DNA of 64,000 bases from the NCBI GenBank assembly GCA_030432235.1, contig JAUIHT010000001.1, positions 806,001-870,000 of the forward strand. The letters are read 5' to 3'. Source of the stretch: Verrucomicrobiia bacterium (GTDB lineage Bacteria; Verrucomicrobiota; Verrucomicrobiia; Opitutales; Cerasicoccaceae). A program made the position numbers and the translations under genes. The notes under the pieces are model-generated. The model ran no database searches and was not told the DNA's origin. It was given only the letters and a program-made list of their open reading frames with translations. Below are positions 39,050 through 47,338 of the stretch, piece by piece. Within the stretch, counting starts at the first letter, position 1, and each line of letters opens with the position of its first letter.

Positions 39050-40459
39050 TTGAAGCGCGCGCTCGATACGCTTGAAGAGGCCGACGACGTTATTCTCGGA
39101 GCGGGTTTTTCCGGCCTGTCCGCCGCGCTACGCCTGGCGCAGTTCGGACGGAAGGTCGTTGTTTTGGAAAAACACACCCTGCCGGGTGGGCTGAACTCCT
39201 ACTACTACCGGCCCGGCAAGTACGTCTACGACTCCGGCCTGCATGTGCTGACCAATCGCTGCCCGGTCTCCCGCCGCTGGGGCATGCCTTTCGTCTACCG
39301 TCAGCTCGGCCTGAGCGCGGAGCAACTGCCGCTCCACGCACCCACGGCGCCGTCGCTGGTGCGTTTGGGGGATTGTTCGCTGGAAACGCCTGTCGAGGGA
39401 GAGGCCCTTCTGGAAAAAATAGCCGCCGACTATCCAGCCCAGTCCGACGGCTGGCGCGCCCTGTGGGCGTTGCTGCGGCAGGACCAGCTCGAGCCCGCGC
39501 TGGCGGCGACCCCGGCCCGCGAGGTGCTGGAGCGCTATCTTGGCGACGCCCAGCTCATCGACCTGCTGCGGCTGCCGGTTTTCCTCTATGGCGGTTATTC
39601 GGCGGGCGACATCAGTTTCCTGATTTTCCGCAATATCTTCCGCTCGCTCTTCATCGAGGGGGTGGGGCATCCTGGTTCCATCAAGCCCTGGCTGGACTCC
39701 CTCGTGTCTGCGCTCAAGGCAGCCGGAGGGGAGGTGTTTTACCGGGCGCCGGTGGTGGCCATCGAGCATCAGGATGGGGCCGTTCAGGCTGTCCGGCTGG
39801 AGTCCGGCCAACGCATCCGTGCGGGCAATGTGGTGTCCTCCATCGGCTGGGCGGAAACCCGGCGGCTGTTGGAGTCCGCCCCGGATGACGCCCCCACGGC
39901 ACAGACGGCGTGCATTTCAGCGGTGGAAACGACCTTCTGCCTGAGCCGCGAGGAGGCCGCGCAGGCCTGTCCGCATCCCATGGTCTTCTTCCATGCGGAC
40001 GAGCGTTTCGACTGGGACCCCGCCGCGCATCCGTTTCAAAGCTACAGCATCTCCTGTGCGGCGCATTTCGATTTCCCCGAGGAGCCGGAGTACTGCTTTT
40101 TTAAGATAGCCGCCTACCTGGGTGGTGAGGGCTGGCTGGGGCTCGACGAGGACACGTACTCGGAGAAAAAGGAGGCCGCGCGGGCGCGTCTGGAGGCTGA
40201 ACTCCGTGAAAAGCTTCCTGGGCTGCTCCACATTCCCGATGACGCGGTGAACGAAACCATGACGCCACGGACGGTCCACCGCTACACCAGTCACGTCGAC
40301 GGGGCCATCTACGGGGGCGCCGACAAGAGCTTTTCCGGGGAGACCAGGCACCGAAATCTGTTTCTGGTGGGCAACGACCAGGGCGGCATCGGAGTGGTCG
40401 GGGCGCTGATCAGCGGAATCGTAGTGGCCAACCTGAAGATTTTGACGGGTGGCCGTTGA
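39050..40459 (+). CDS. FAD-dependent oxidoreductase of the phytoene desaturase/carotene isomerase type
   Basis: 469 residues. The dinucleotide-binding motif ILGAGFSGLSAALRLAQFG lies near the N-terminus, followed by VVVLEKHTLPGGLNSYYYRP and SGLHVLTN, and a C-terminal NLFLVGNDQGGIGVVGALIS. These fit the CrtI/CrtO/retinol-saturase superfamily. The start is TTG at 39050; an ATG at 39028 is in a different frame. The context (KS and ACP genes immediately upstream) suggests it desaturates or isomerises an acyl chain bound to ACP. The product is unknown; this is inference from gene order. Confidence 0.82.
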   Translation: MKRALDTLEEADDVILGAGFSGLSAALRLAQFGRKVVVLEKHTLPGGLNSYYYRPGKYVYDSGLHVLTNRCPVSRRWGMPFVYRQLGLSAEQLPLHAPTAPSLVRLGDCSLETPVEGEALLEKIAADYPAQSDGWRALWALLRQDQLEPALAATPAREVLERYLGDAQLIDLLRLPVFLYGGYSAGDISFLIFRNIFRSLFIEGVGHPGSIKPWLDSLVSALKAAGGEVFYRAPVVAIEHQDGAVQAVRLESGQRIRAGNVVSSIGWAETRRLLESAPDDAPTAQTACISAVETTFCLSREEAAQACPHPMVFFHADERFDWDPAAHPFQSYSISCAAHFDFPEEPEYCFFKIAAYLGGEGWLGLDEDTYSEKKEAARARLEAELREKLPGLLHIPDDAVNETMTPRTVHRYTSHVDGAIYGGADKSFSGETRHRNLFLVGNDQGGIGVVGALISGIVVANLKILTGGR

Positions 40460-40477
40460 TAGGGAATAACTTAGCGC

Positions 40478-40606
40478 CTATTGGCCTCCTAAAAACAACC
40501 AGAGGTTGAAAATCAGGGCGAAAATCAAGATCGCCACCAGAATATAGCTCATGGGCCAGGGCTTTTTTGCCGACTCAGGGCCTTGATTTTCCGATTTCTG
40601 AGTCAT
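40478..40606 (-). CDS. Small single-pass membrane protein
   Basis: 42 residues from the ATG at 40606 (an in-frame ATG at 40675 would give 65). A hydrophilic N-terminus (MTQKSENQGPESAKKPWP) is followed by one hydrophobic helix (SYILVAILIFALIFNLWLFL) and GGQ. No family is recognised. It lies between the oxidoreductase and the histidine kinase in opposite orientation. Confidence 0.5.
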   Translation of the reverse strand: MTQKSENQGPESAKKPWPMSYILVAILIFALIFNLWLFLGGQ

Positions 40607-40710
40607 TGGAGCCCTGTCATGCATGTTTTTCCTGGAAGCGCAATTGGATTTGCCATGAAGCCGCTTGTTCTCCATATAGCTTTGATTCGTCGTTACACTG
40701 TCATTGATTC

Positions 40711-43455
40711 ATGAGCGCTACCACCGATTTTAATCCAGTCGGATTGACGGAAGCGCTGCCTTGGCCCTTCCTGGCTTGCAGGCGGGACGGTACGCTGTTG
40801 CACGCGAACAAGCATTTCAAGCAACTGACTGGCGGCAAGATTCCTCTCTGTAAGAAGGGAACTATCAAGGGGTTATTTACGGAAATGCCGGGTGAGCGGG
40901 CACCGGACGAGATCATACAGGAGGTCACGGGAAAAGCGGCCTGGCATGGCAAATGGAGTCTTCGCCGAGGCAAGGAGAACCAGGTGATCGAGTATCTGGT
41001 GCAGGTCGACGAAAAGGACGACAGCGTCGTTTGGATCATCGCACTGGAAAACCCGGTGGTGAACGGTCAAATGATCCTGAGCAGCAAGAGCGAGCTGCGC
41101 CTGCTGCAAATCCTGATGGATCACACGCTGGACTATGTATTTTTCACCGATATCAGCGGGCGCTTCATCATCACCAACCGTGCCTTCCAGCAGGCTCTGG
41201 ATGTGCCGCATCCGGGTTTTGAAATCGGCAAGAAGATGGCGGACTTTGTCTCCCGCGAAACTGCCCGCTGGGTGGCCGAGACGGATGCCAATGTACTGAG
41301 CACGCTCAAGCCCCTGATCAACCACCAGGCGATGTTCCGCCTCAAGGGCGGCGAGGGCCACTGGCTGCAGACGACAAAGATGCCCGTCTTCGACAGTCAC
41401 CGTAAGTGCATCGGCCTGGTCAACGTCAGCCGCGACGTCACCGACGCCAAGCAGTACGAGGAGATGCTCCACGAGGCCCTGCAGAAGGCCGAACAGGCCA
41501 GCCGCGCCAAGAGCGACTTCCTGGCCAACATGAGCCACGAAATCCGCACGCCCATCAACGGCATCATCGGCATGAGCGAGCTTTGCCTCGAAACAAAGCT
41601 GACCGGCGAGCAGGAGAGCTACATCGACTCCGTCCTGAGCTGCAGCAACACGCTGCTGACCATCGTCAACGATATCCTCGACTTCTCCAAGATCGAGGCC
41701 GGTCAGCTCCAGATGGAGATCATCCATTTCAACCTCGTCACGGCCATCGAGGAAGCCCTGGACCAGTTTGTGCCGTCGGCCCGGGAACGCGGGATCGAGC
41801 TTGTGGCGGACCTGTCTCCCTCCATCCCGGCTTATGTTCGCGGCGATCCCACACGCCTGAAGCAGATTTTGAACAACCTGCTGTCCAACGCGGTCAAGTT
41901 CACCGACGAAGGGGAAATCCTGGTGCGCGTGGCCGTACCGGGCGGCACCCACACGAAGCCGCGCATTCAACTGACAGTGAATGATACCGGGGTGGGTATT
42001 CCGGGGGATCGCATCGCCACCATTTTCGACAGCTTCACCCAGGCGGACAGCTCCACCACCCGCAAATACGGGGGTAGCGGGCTGGGGCTGGCTATTTGCC
42101 GGCGCCTCGTCGGCTTGATGAATGGCAGCATCAGCGTCGAAAGTGAGCAGGGCAAAGGCACGACCTTTACCGTTGAAGTGGAGTTTGAAGCTTCTTCCCG
42201 TCGCGACCCGCTGCCCTTTACACAGCTTGGCCGCCTCAAGGGCATGCCCGTGCTGATCATCGACGACAACAAGACCAACCGGAAAATCCTCATGGATCTG
42301 TGCCAGAGTTGGGGGTTCAGTCCGAAGGAGGCCGAGACGGGCTTGCAGGGGCTGGAAATCCTCGATCGCGCCGCGGCGCGGCACAATCCGGTGCGACTGG
42401 TCCTGCTCGACCACCAGATGCCCAATCTCAGCGGGCTCGACGTCTGCGCCCTCATTTCCAACCGGCCGGAGCTGCGCGATGCCCGTATTATCCTGCTGTC
42501 TTCCTCGCTTTCTCACGAGGAGATGGAGCGCGCGCGACGGCTCGGGGTCAGCAACATGCTGTCCAAGCCCGTCAAGCAGAGTGTCCTGCTCGACATCGTG
42601 CTGGAGGCCTTCAACCTTGTCTCAGCCTCGGCCAAGAAAAAAGCCGGTTCCCACGCGCCCTTCCAAACGGAATCCATGCCGCCCCTGCGCATCCTCCTGG
42701 CCGAGGACAATCCGGTCAATCAGGAGGTCACGATGCAGCGGTTGCGCAAGCTGGGGCACGACGTCACCCTGGTATCCGATGGGGCCGCAGCCGTGCACGC
42801 CTGCGAGGAAGTACGCTTTGACCTCATCCTCATGGACGTGCAGATGCCTGTTATGGACGGTATCGAGGCAACCCGCAAGATTCGCCAGGTCGAGCAGGAC
42901 GAGGACTACCGCACGCCCATCGTGGCCATGACCGCCCGTGCCATGAAGGGGGACGAGGACGCCTGCCTGGATGCCGGGATGGATTACTACATGGCCAAGC
43001 CTTTCCGCGCGGCCAAGCTGCGGTCCGTGCTCGAAAAACTGGGGGACTTCGCAGAGCTCGGGGTTGTGGCCTCACGCGAGCTTTCCGAGCCGATATCCGA
43101 CGAGGCGTACACCATCGAGGAAGCGGTTGCCACCATGCAGGATGAGGAGCTGGAGGACCTGATGGCTGCCGCGGAGGTCTTTTTGGTGCATTACAAACAG
43201 GATTTGTCCGATATCAAAACCGCCTGCAAGGCGCGTAAGCTGGACGAGGTGAACCACATTGCCCACAGCATCAAGGGGGCTGCCGGGCTCTTCAAGGCCA
43301 GCCGCCTGCGCCGCCTGGCCAACCGTATCGAAATGGCCGCCCGCCAGCAGAACGTGGAAGTCGTCGACGAGCTGGTGCCCGCGCTGGAAAAAGCCCTCAT
43401 CGAGCTGTCCGGGGAAATCCATGATTTTCTCAGCAAGCGTGCTTCTTCGCGATAA
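40711..43455 (+). CDS. Hybrid sensor histidine kinase with two receiver domains and an Hpt domain
   Basis: 914 residues, no membrane segment, so cytoplasmic. Order: two PAS domains (about 10-125 and 128-250), a short coiled coil, HisKA with phosphoacceptor His276 in [20 protein letters not shown], HATPase with [16 protein letters not shown] and [19 protein letters not shown], a first receiver (Asp567 in LLDHQMP), a second receiver (Asp709 in [13 protein letters not shown]) and a C-terminal Hpt (His852 in [14 protein letters not shown]). This is the BarA/ArcB-like phosphorelay layout. The cognate output regulator is not identified. Genes downstream include clpS and the pilus-type cluster, but no direct partner is obvious. 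Confidence 0.93.
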   Translation: MSATTDFNPVGLTEALPWPFLACRRDGTLLHANKHFKQLTGGKIPLCKKGTIKGLFTEMPGERAPDEIIQEVTGKAAWHGKWSLRRGKENQVIEYLVQVDEKDDSVVWIIALENPVVNGQMILSSKSELRLLQILMDHTLDYVFFTDISGRFIITNRAFQQALDVPHPGFEIGKKMADFVSRETARWVAETDANVLSTLKPLINHQAMFRLKGGEGHWLQTTKMPVFDSHRKCIGLVNVSRDVTDAKQYEEMLHEALQKAEQASRAKSDFLANMSHEIRTPINGIIGMSELCLETKLTGEQESYIDSVLSCSNTLLTIVNDILDFSKIEAGQLQMEIIHFNLVTAIEEALDQFVPSARERGIELVADLSPSIPAYVRGDPTRLKQILNNLLSNAVKFTDEGEILVRVAVPGGTHTKPRIQLTVNDTGVGIPGDRIATIFDSFTQADSSTTRKYGGSGLGLAICRRLVGLMNGSISVESEQGKGTTFTVEVEFEASSRRDPLPFTQLGRLKGMPVLIIDDNKTNRKILMDLCQSWGFSPKEAETGLQGLEILDRAAARHNPVRLVLLDHQMPNLSGLDVCALISNRPELRDARIILLSSSLSHEEMERARRLGVSNMLSKPVKQSVLLDIVLEAFNLVSASAKKKAGSHAPFQTESMPPLRILLAEDNPVNQEVTMQRLRKLGHDVTLVSDGAAAVHACEEVRFDLILMDVQMPVMDGIEATRKIRQVEQDEDYRTPIVAMTARAMKGDEDACLDAGMDYYMAKPFRAAKLRSVLEKLGDFAELGVVASRELSEPISDEAYTIEEAVATMQDEELEDLMAAAEVFLVHYKQDLSDIKTACKARKLDEVNHIAHSIKGAAGLFKASRLRRLANRIEMAARQQNVEVVDELVPALEKALIELSGEIHDFLSKRASSR

Positions 43456-43507
43456 GTGCAGCCGGGGCTTGAATCCGGGGCACGGTTCCTTAGATTAAAG
43501 CCCGGTT

Positions 43508-43798
43508 ATGCCTGCTTCCACCAAGACGGTTGAAAATCCCGACACGGACACCAGTGTGGCCGAGTTGCTGCCTTGGCAGGTGATCGTGATGAATGACCCG
43601 GTGAACCTGATGTCCTACGTGGTCATGGTCTTCCGGCGGGTTTTCGGCTTCGATGTGGAAAAGGCCCGCAAGCACATGCTGGAAGTCCACGAGCAAGGTA
43701 AGTCCGTTTTGTGGAGCGGTGAGCGCGAGCAAGCCGAAACCTACGTCTATCAACTCCAGGAGTGGCAGCTCAACGCCTGCCTGAGTCGCGATGGCTGA
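43508..43798 (+). CDS. clpS: ATP-dependent Clp protease adaptor ClpS
   Basis: 96 residues. The ClpS signature WQVIVMNDPVNLMSYVVMVF is followed by HMLEVHEQGKSVLWSGERE and AETYVYQLQEWQLNA. ClpS binds N-degron substrates and delivers them to ClpAP or ClpCP. Its last codons overlap the next gene by 8 bp, so the two are translationally coupled. Confidence 0.94.
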   Translation: MPASTKTVENPDTDTSVAELLPWQVIVMNDPVNLMSYVVMVFRRVFGFDVEKARKHMLEVHEQGKSVLWSGEREQAETYVYQLQEWQLNACLSRDG

Positions 43799-44267
43799 GA
43801 TTCACCTCAACATCACGCTGAATCCTTTCTTCCTCAGTCACATGAGGGGGATTGTCGATACGGTCTCGCGCAGTCTGAAGCGCCGACCGGCGGTGGCTCT
43901 GCGTCTGGGGGAAGACGCGGACGAAGACTTGCGGGAAGCCTGGATGCAGGGCCTGCTGGAGTCACTGCAGACGGATCTGGATGCGCTCAACGACCTGTTT
44001 ATGGAGCTGGGCGCCGGTGGCGGCCTGCTGAATGTCAGTGAAGAGCAGGCGGAGAAGATGCTCCGCTCCGCCTCCGCGCTGCGCCTGCGCCTGCGCGAAT
44101 CGTGCTTCAAAGGCCTTTCGGAGGATGCGCTTGAGACCGGCAAGGTGGATTTTCACCAATTTTCGCCCGAGGATCAGCGTGTTTATGGTGTGTACCTGTT
44201 TCTGGCGCATTTACAGGAGCAGTTGATCGCCGAGTTGGACCAGTCGGCCAGCGACTGGCAGGAATAA
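43791..44267 (+). CDS. Protein coupled to clpS, DUF2017-like
   Basis: 158 residues, mostly helical and soluble. Features such as WMQGLLESLQTDLDALNDLF and ALRLRLRESCFKGLSEDALE are visible. The gene overlaps clpS. In Actinobacteria a DUF2017 protein commonly follows clpS and has a similar size and helical pattern, but I cannot confirm that family from sequence alone. A role connected with ClpS-dependent proteolysis is an inference from the coupling. Confidence 0.6.
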   Translation: MAEIHLNITLNPFFLSHMRGIVDTVSRSLKRRPAVALRLGEDADEDLREAWMQGLLESLQTDLDALNDLFMELGAGGGLLNVSEEQAEKMLRSASALRLRLRESCFKGLSEDALETGKVDFHQFSPEDQRVYGVYLFLAHLQEQLIAELDQSASDWQE

Positions 44268-44315
44268 GATGGCAGAAAAAGTGCGAAAGAAGCTTTTCAG
44301 CCCATGCTTTTTGCG

Positions 44316-44321
44316 TACTAT
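44316..44321 (+). promoter_or_regulatory. Candidate -10 element of the 6S RNA
   Basis: TACTAT lies 7 nt upstream of the first base of the predicted RNA at 44329. The -35 position (around 44294, TTTTCA) is poor. No other element is seen. Confidence 0.5.
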
Positions 44322-44328
44322 ACGCATT

Positions 44329-44512
44329 GAACCTTCTTCTGTGTTCGATAACGCAAAACGTCTCTTATCCTTTTCTATTAATTAGGGAGCTAGCCCCGGG
44401 CGGTGGCTGTCAGGCCGTAAACCGGAAGACAAAAGCTGCACGGATAGCACCCACCTTGACGAAACAAGGTATTAGAGCGTTTCATTAAGAAAACGGCACG
44501 AGAGGAAGGTTC
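44329..44512 (+). ncRNA. ssrS: 6S RNA candidate
   Basis: A 184-nt stretch folds by eye as 6S RNA. The closing stem pairs GAACCTTCTTCTGTG (44329-44343) with CACGAGAGGAAGGTTC (44497-44512), 15 bp with one bulged G. A second stem pairs AAACG-T-CTCT (44356-44365) with AGAGCGTTT (44474-44482). A large open bubble follows; its 3' strand holds the hairpin ACCTTG/CAAGGT, comparable to the ACCTTGAACC hairpin of E. coli 6S. The apical arm pairs GGTGGCTGT with ATAGCACC. The length equals that of the E. coli RNA. 6S RNA mimics an open promoter and sequesters sigma-70 holoenzyme in stationary phase. The 3' end lies 11 nt before the next start codon, so its closing stem contains that gene's GGAAGG. Covariance search was not possible here. 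Confidence 0.72.
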
Positions 44513-44523
44513 TCGATTTTTCC

Positions 44524-45063
44524 ATGATTCCCAACCGTCCACTAGTTCTTCGCAGCAACCGGTTTTTAGGATCGGCCCTGATTGAAAAGGGCCTCCTCAA
44601 GAACGAGGACCTCGAAGCTGCCAACGAGCGTCTCCTGGAAGCCATTCAAAGCGGTGACGCGCGTACGGCCAACCTCCTCAACATCCTCCTGTACGACCTG
44701 CGCATCCTCGAAGAACCTGATTTGATCGATGCCATTATGGAGGATGAGGACATCGGTATCATCGATTTGGGGAATTACGATCTGTCCTTTCTGGTTGAGC
44801 ACCCCATCGACATGGACCTGTGCTGGGCCACCTATACCATCCCCTTTGACCAGGTGGAGGGCTTTACCATGATTGCCAGCGCCTACTACCTGAGTAAGCC
44901 GGCCGTAAGTTTCTGGGAGGAGCAATTCCCGGGGCCGGTGTTATGGTATGTCAGCTCCGTCGGTTCAATCGCGGAGGCTATCGAGCGCCATCTGGCGGAA
45001 AATCCACCCGAAGAAGCTGCTGCGCAGGAGGGAAGTCCAACTCAGGCAAAAGAGAAGGCGTGA
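44524..45063 (+). CDS. Stand-alone GspE/PilB N-terminal (MshEN-like) domain protein
   Basis: 179 residues. The first 75 residues match the N-terminal domain of type II secretion/type IV pilus ATPases (FLGSALIEKGLLKNEDLEAA, then LLNILLYDLRILEEPDLIDA). No ATPase domain follows; instead there is an acidic beta-rich half and an Ala/Glu-rich tail. A similar N-terminal domain opens PilB encoded at 48703. It may be a regulator or localisation factor of the pilus machinery. The only Shine-Dalgarno-like sequence (GGAAGG) lies within the 3' arm of the 6S RNA candidate. Confidence 0.7.
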   Translation: MIPNRPLVLRSNRFLGSALIEKGLLKNEDLEAANERLLEAIQSGDARTANLLNILLYDLRILEEPDLIDAIMEDEDIGIIDLGNYDLSFLVEHPIDMDLCWATYTIPFDQVEGFTMIASAYYLSKPAVSFWEEQFPGPVLWYVSSVGSIAEAIERHLAENPPEEAAAQEGSPTQAKEKA

Positions 45064-45143
45064 TGGGGGAAATAGCCTGTTATTTTGAAGAAAACGTTAA
45101 TTTTGCTCAATTACTGGCTATTGCGTCCGAAATACGTTATTGA
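45063..45143 (+). CDS. Possible 26-codon coupled ORF
   Basis: ATG at 45063 overlaps the stop of the preceding gene (TGATG) and the frame runs 26 codons (MGEIACYFEENVNFAQLLAI, then ASEIRY) to TGA 45141-45143. It ends 17 bp before the ATG of the response regulator. It could be a coupling peptide or chance; no family is recognised. Confidence 0.25.
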   Translation: MGEIACYFEENVNFAQLLAIASEIRY

Positions 45144-45160
45144 GTAGTATTACTTTTATT

Positions 45161-46492
45161 ATGGGTAAGCGTGTACTCATTCTCGACGACGATGCGGACT
45201 TCAACAATCTCCTGACGGATATATTCAGTCAGGCGGATTACGATGTGACCTCCGAGCGCGACCCCGAGGTCGCGGTTGACCTGTTAAGCCAGTCAGAATT
45301 CGACCTGGTGGTGACCGACCAGAAAATGCCCGGGCTGAGCGGCGAGGAGTTTATACGCGAGGTCAAATCCTCCAAGCCCGAGATTCCCATCATCATGGTG
45401 TCGGGCTATCTGGATAACGATACTATCCGTCGCCTGATTAAGGACGGTGTCGGCGGCGTTTTCCTCAAGCCCCTCAATGTGTTCTCACTTTTGAAGCGTA
45501 CCGCTGCCCTCATCGAAGAGCGGGATGCCGGCCGTCGCCGTAAATCCAAATCCGATGAAGAACAGTCGACGGAGCTCGAGCCCGAGGAGTACCAGCACGC
45601 TTTGCCCTTTGGTTTTACGTCCTTGCCCTGCAAGTCTCCGCTTTCCCAGGAGTTCGCGAAAAAGCTGTATTCGCTGCGCAATTTCAAAACGAACCTCATC
45701 ATCATCGCGCCCACGGGGTCGGACATCTCCGCCTACGTCGAGGATCTGAGCGGCTTTTCCCAGCCCGGAGAAGAAGCGTTCGTCTATGCCGATACCCGTA
45801 AACTCGACAATGCGGGGCTACTGGCCCAGATCGAGGAAGGCTCACGCTCCGGTGCCAACCGGGTCACGGTGGTTATCAACCACGCCGAGCGGCTGAGCGG
45901 TAGCCAGAAGAAAGCCATCTTTGCCGCCTCATCCAAGGAAGAGCCTTTCGACCAGCTCGCGCAGCCCCTGCGCTTTATCTTTCATGTGCCCAGTGATCTC
46001 GACGAACTCTACGACAACGGGGAAATTGATGACGACCTGTATATGTTCATGGGCACCTCGGAGGTGAAGGCGCCCGCGCTCAACGAAATCCGCGAGGATA
46101 TTCCGCTGCTGGCCTACAGCCTGTTGAAGGCCGAATGTGAAGCCCGCGGTACGGCGGTTCCTTCGCTGGAGCCACCCGCACGGGTCTTTTTGCGCGACTT
46201 CGATTGGCAGGGTAACGCGGCGGAGCTCAAGCGTCATGTGGTTGCCATGGCCGATAAGGACACCTCCCAGCTTTCCCGTGGGGATTTGCAGGAGATTGCC
46301 GCGGCCCAGAAGACCAACAGCACCGGCAAAGGTCTGGATCTGCGCTACGAATTGGAAAATTTCCGCGCGGACCTCTGCAACGCCGCGCTCCTGCTTTGCG
46401 CTAAAGATGTCAATCTGGCAGCATCCATGCTTGGTTTGCCTGCTGAAGTAATCGTATCGAACAAGCAGCCGGAAGCGACTACTCAGAAATAG
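45161..46492 (+). CDS. Response regulator with ATPase-dead NtrC-like AAA domain
   Basis: 443 residues from ATG 45161 (an in-frame TTG exists at 45140). An intact receiver domain (about 1-120) carries the acidic pocket LILDDDADF and the phosphoacceptor in LVVTDQKMPGLSG. The rest follows the NtrC enhancer-binding AAA domain but is degenerate: the Walker A position reads IIAPTGSDISAY, lacking GxxGxGK, while later helices survive as NEIREDIPLLAYSLLKAE and FLRDFDWQGNAAELKRHVVA (compare the PGNVRELEN block of active members). No GAFTGA loop is seen. The DNA-binding end is also weak. It probably works by protein contact, perhaps with the pilus machinery; this is inference. Confidence 0.75.
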   Translation: MGKRVLILDDDADFNNLLTDIFSQADYDVTSERDPEVAVDLLSQSEFDLVVTDQKMPGLSGEEFIREVKSSKPEIPIIMVSGYLDNDTIRRLIKDGVGGVFLKPLNVFSLLKRTAALIEERDAGRRRKSKSDEEQSTELEPEEYQHALPFGFTSLPCKSPLSQEFAKKLYSLRNFKTNLIIIAPTGSDISAYVEDLSGFSQPGEEAFVYADTRKLDNAGLLAQIEEGSRSGANRVTVVINHAERLSGSQKKAIFAASSKEEPFDQLAQPLRFIFHVPSDLDELYDNGEIDDDLYMFMGTSEVKAPALNEIREDIPLLAYSLLKAECEARGTAVPSLEPPARVFLRDFDWQGNAAELKRHVVAMADKDTSQLSRGDLQEIAAAQKTNSTGKGLDLRYELENFRADLCNAALLLCAKDVNLAASMLGLPAEVIVSNKQPEATTQK

Positions 46493-46515
46493 GATTCAAA
46501 GACTACCATTACGAT

Positions 46516-47184
46516 ATGCAGTTGCCAGCGCCCACGGTTACCGGATCGATAACGTTTTCCTCCGACTTTCAACAACTGTCCCTCGACGGTTCTCCGGGGG
46601 ATGCGGATGCGTTGGCGATTTTTCTGCCCACGTTGGTGCGCTCGGCCAGCACCTGCGGTGATATACTGGAGCTGGGCACACTCACCGGCGTGGAAGGCTG
46701 GGGTGGGGGATCCGCATTTCGACTTTCCCTCGGGCCGGACAAAGTGGCGTATCAGCATCTGGGAGATGTTTATGACCCCGGTGCGCTGGATGAAGACGGT
46801 TCGCATACGGACGATTGGCGCCACTTCCCTCTGCTGGGTGAGCCATCGCATCTGTTGGGTTATCTGGCGGACCAGACGGGCATGCTGTGGTCTGGCATTC
46901 GTGACAGCGAGACCAACCAGTGGCAGCAGAAGTTCCTCTCCGCCGATCTCGAGCAGGAGGCGGTTCAGAAAGCGACCATGATGGTGCTGCAGGTCGATAT
47001 CCTGCTCAAGGATCACGATCTCCCCCGTCGGCGCGGACGCCTGAGCTTTACCGAGGGCGCTTTCTGGTCCTGGGCGGCGTCCAATGATGATTACCTGATG
47101 GCGGCCTGCTCCGGGGCAACCTCCGCGACGTTGAAGGCCATGGGGGCGGCAGGGGAGGCTTTCCTGTTGAATTCAGCCGAATGA
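46516..47184 (+). CDS. Protein of unknown function between two response regulators
   Basis: 222 residues, soluble and acidic, no signal peptide. Motifs seen are GDILELGTLTGVEGWGGGSA and GAFWSWAASNDDYLMAACSG. No family is recognised. It lies 23 bp after the first degenerate response regulator and 154 bp before the second, in the same orientation, so a shared process is likely. Confidence 0.6.
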   Translation: MQLPAPTVTGSITFSSDFQQLSLDGSPGDADALAIFLPTLVRSASTCGDILELGTLTGVEGWGGGSAFRLSLGPDKVAYQHLGDVYDPGALDEDGSHTDDWRHFPLLGEPSHLLGYLADQTGMLWSGIRDSETNQWQQKFLSADLEQEAVQKATMMVLQVDILLKDHDLPRRRGRLSFTEGAFWSWAASNDDYLMAACSGATSATLKAMGAAGEAFLLNSAE

Positions 47185-47338
47185 TAGAGGCCGATAAGGT
47201 CAGTACCTTGGTCAATCAGAGCCGTGCGGGGATTACTCCCGGCAAAAGGCGCAAATGGCTTGAAACTGTGATTTATTCGGGCCATTCTTATGTTTTCGGG
47301 TAAAATAATGCCCACTTGGTAAGTAAAAGGTATAGCTG

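Noticed and set aside
40873-42516. 547-codon minus-strand ORF opposite the hybrid kinase
   Set aside because: Antisense of HisKA, ATPase and receiver domains.
44390-44480. Cyclic-di-GMP (GEMM) riboswitch or SRP RNA before the pilus-type gene
   Set aside because: Some short words are similar (GTAAACC, CCGGAAG), but the GNRA hairpin and receptor of GEMM and the SRP GGAAGCAGC motif are missing, whereas the long pairing of the two ends and the 184-nt length fit 6S RNA.
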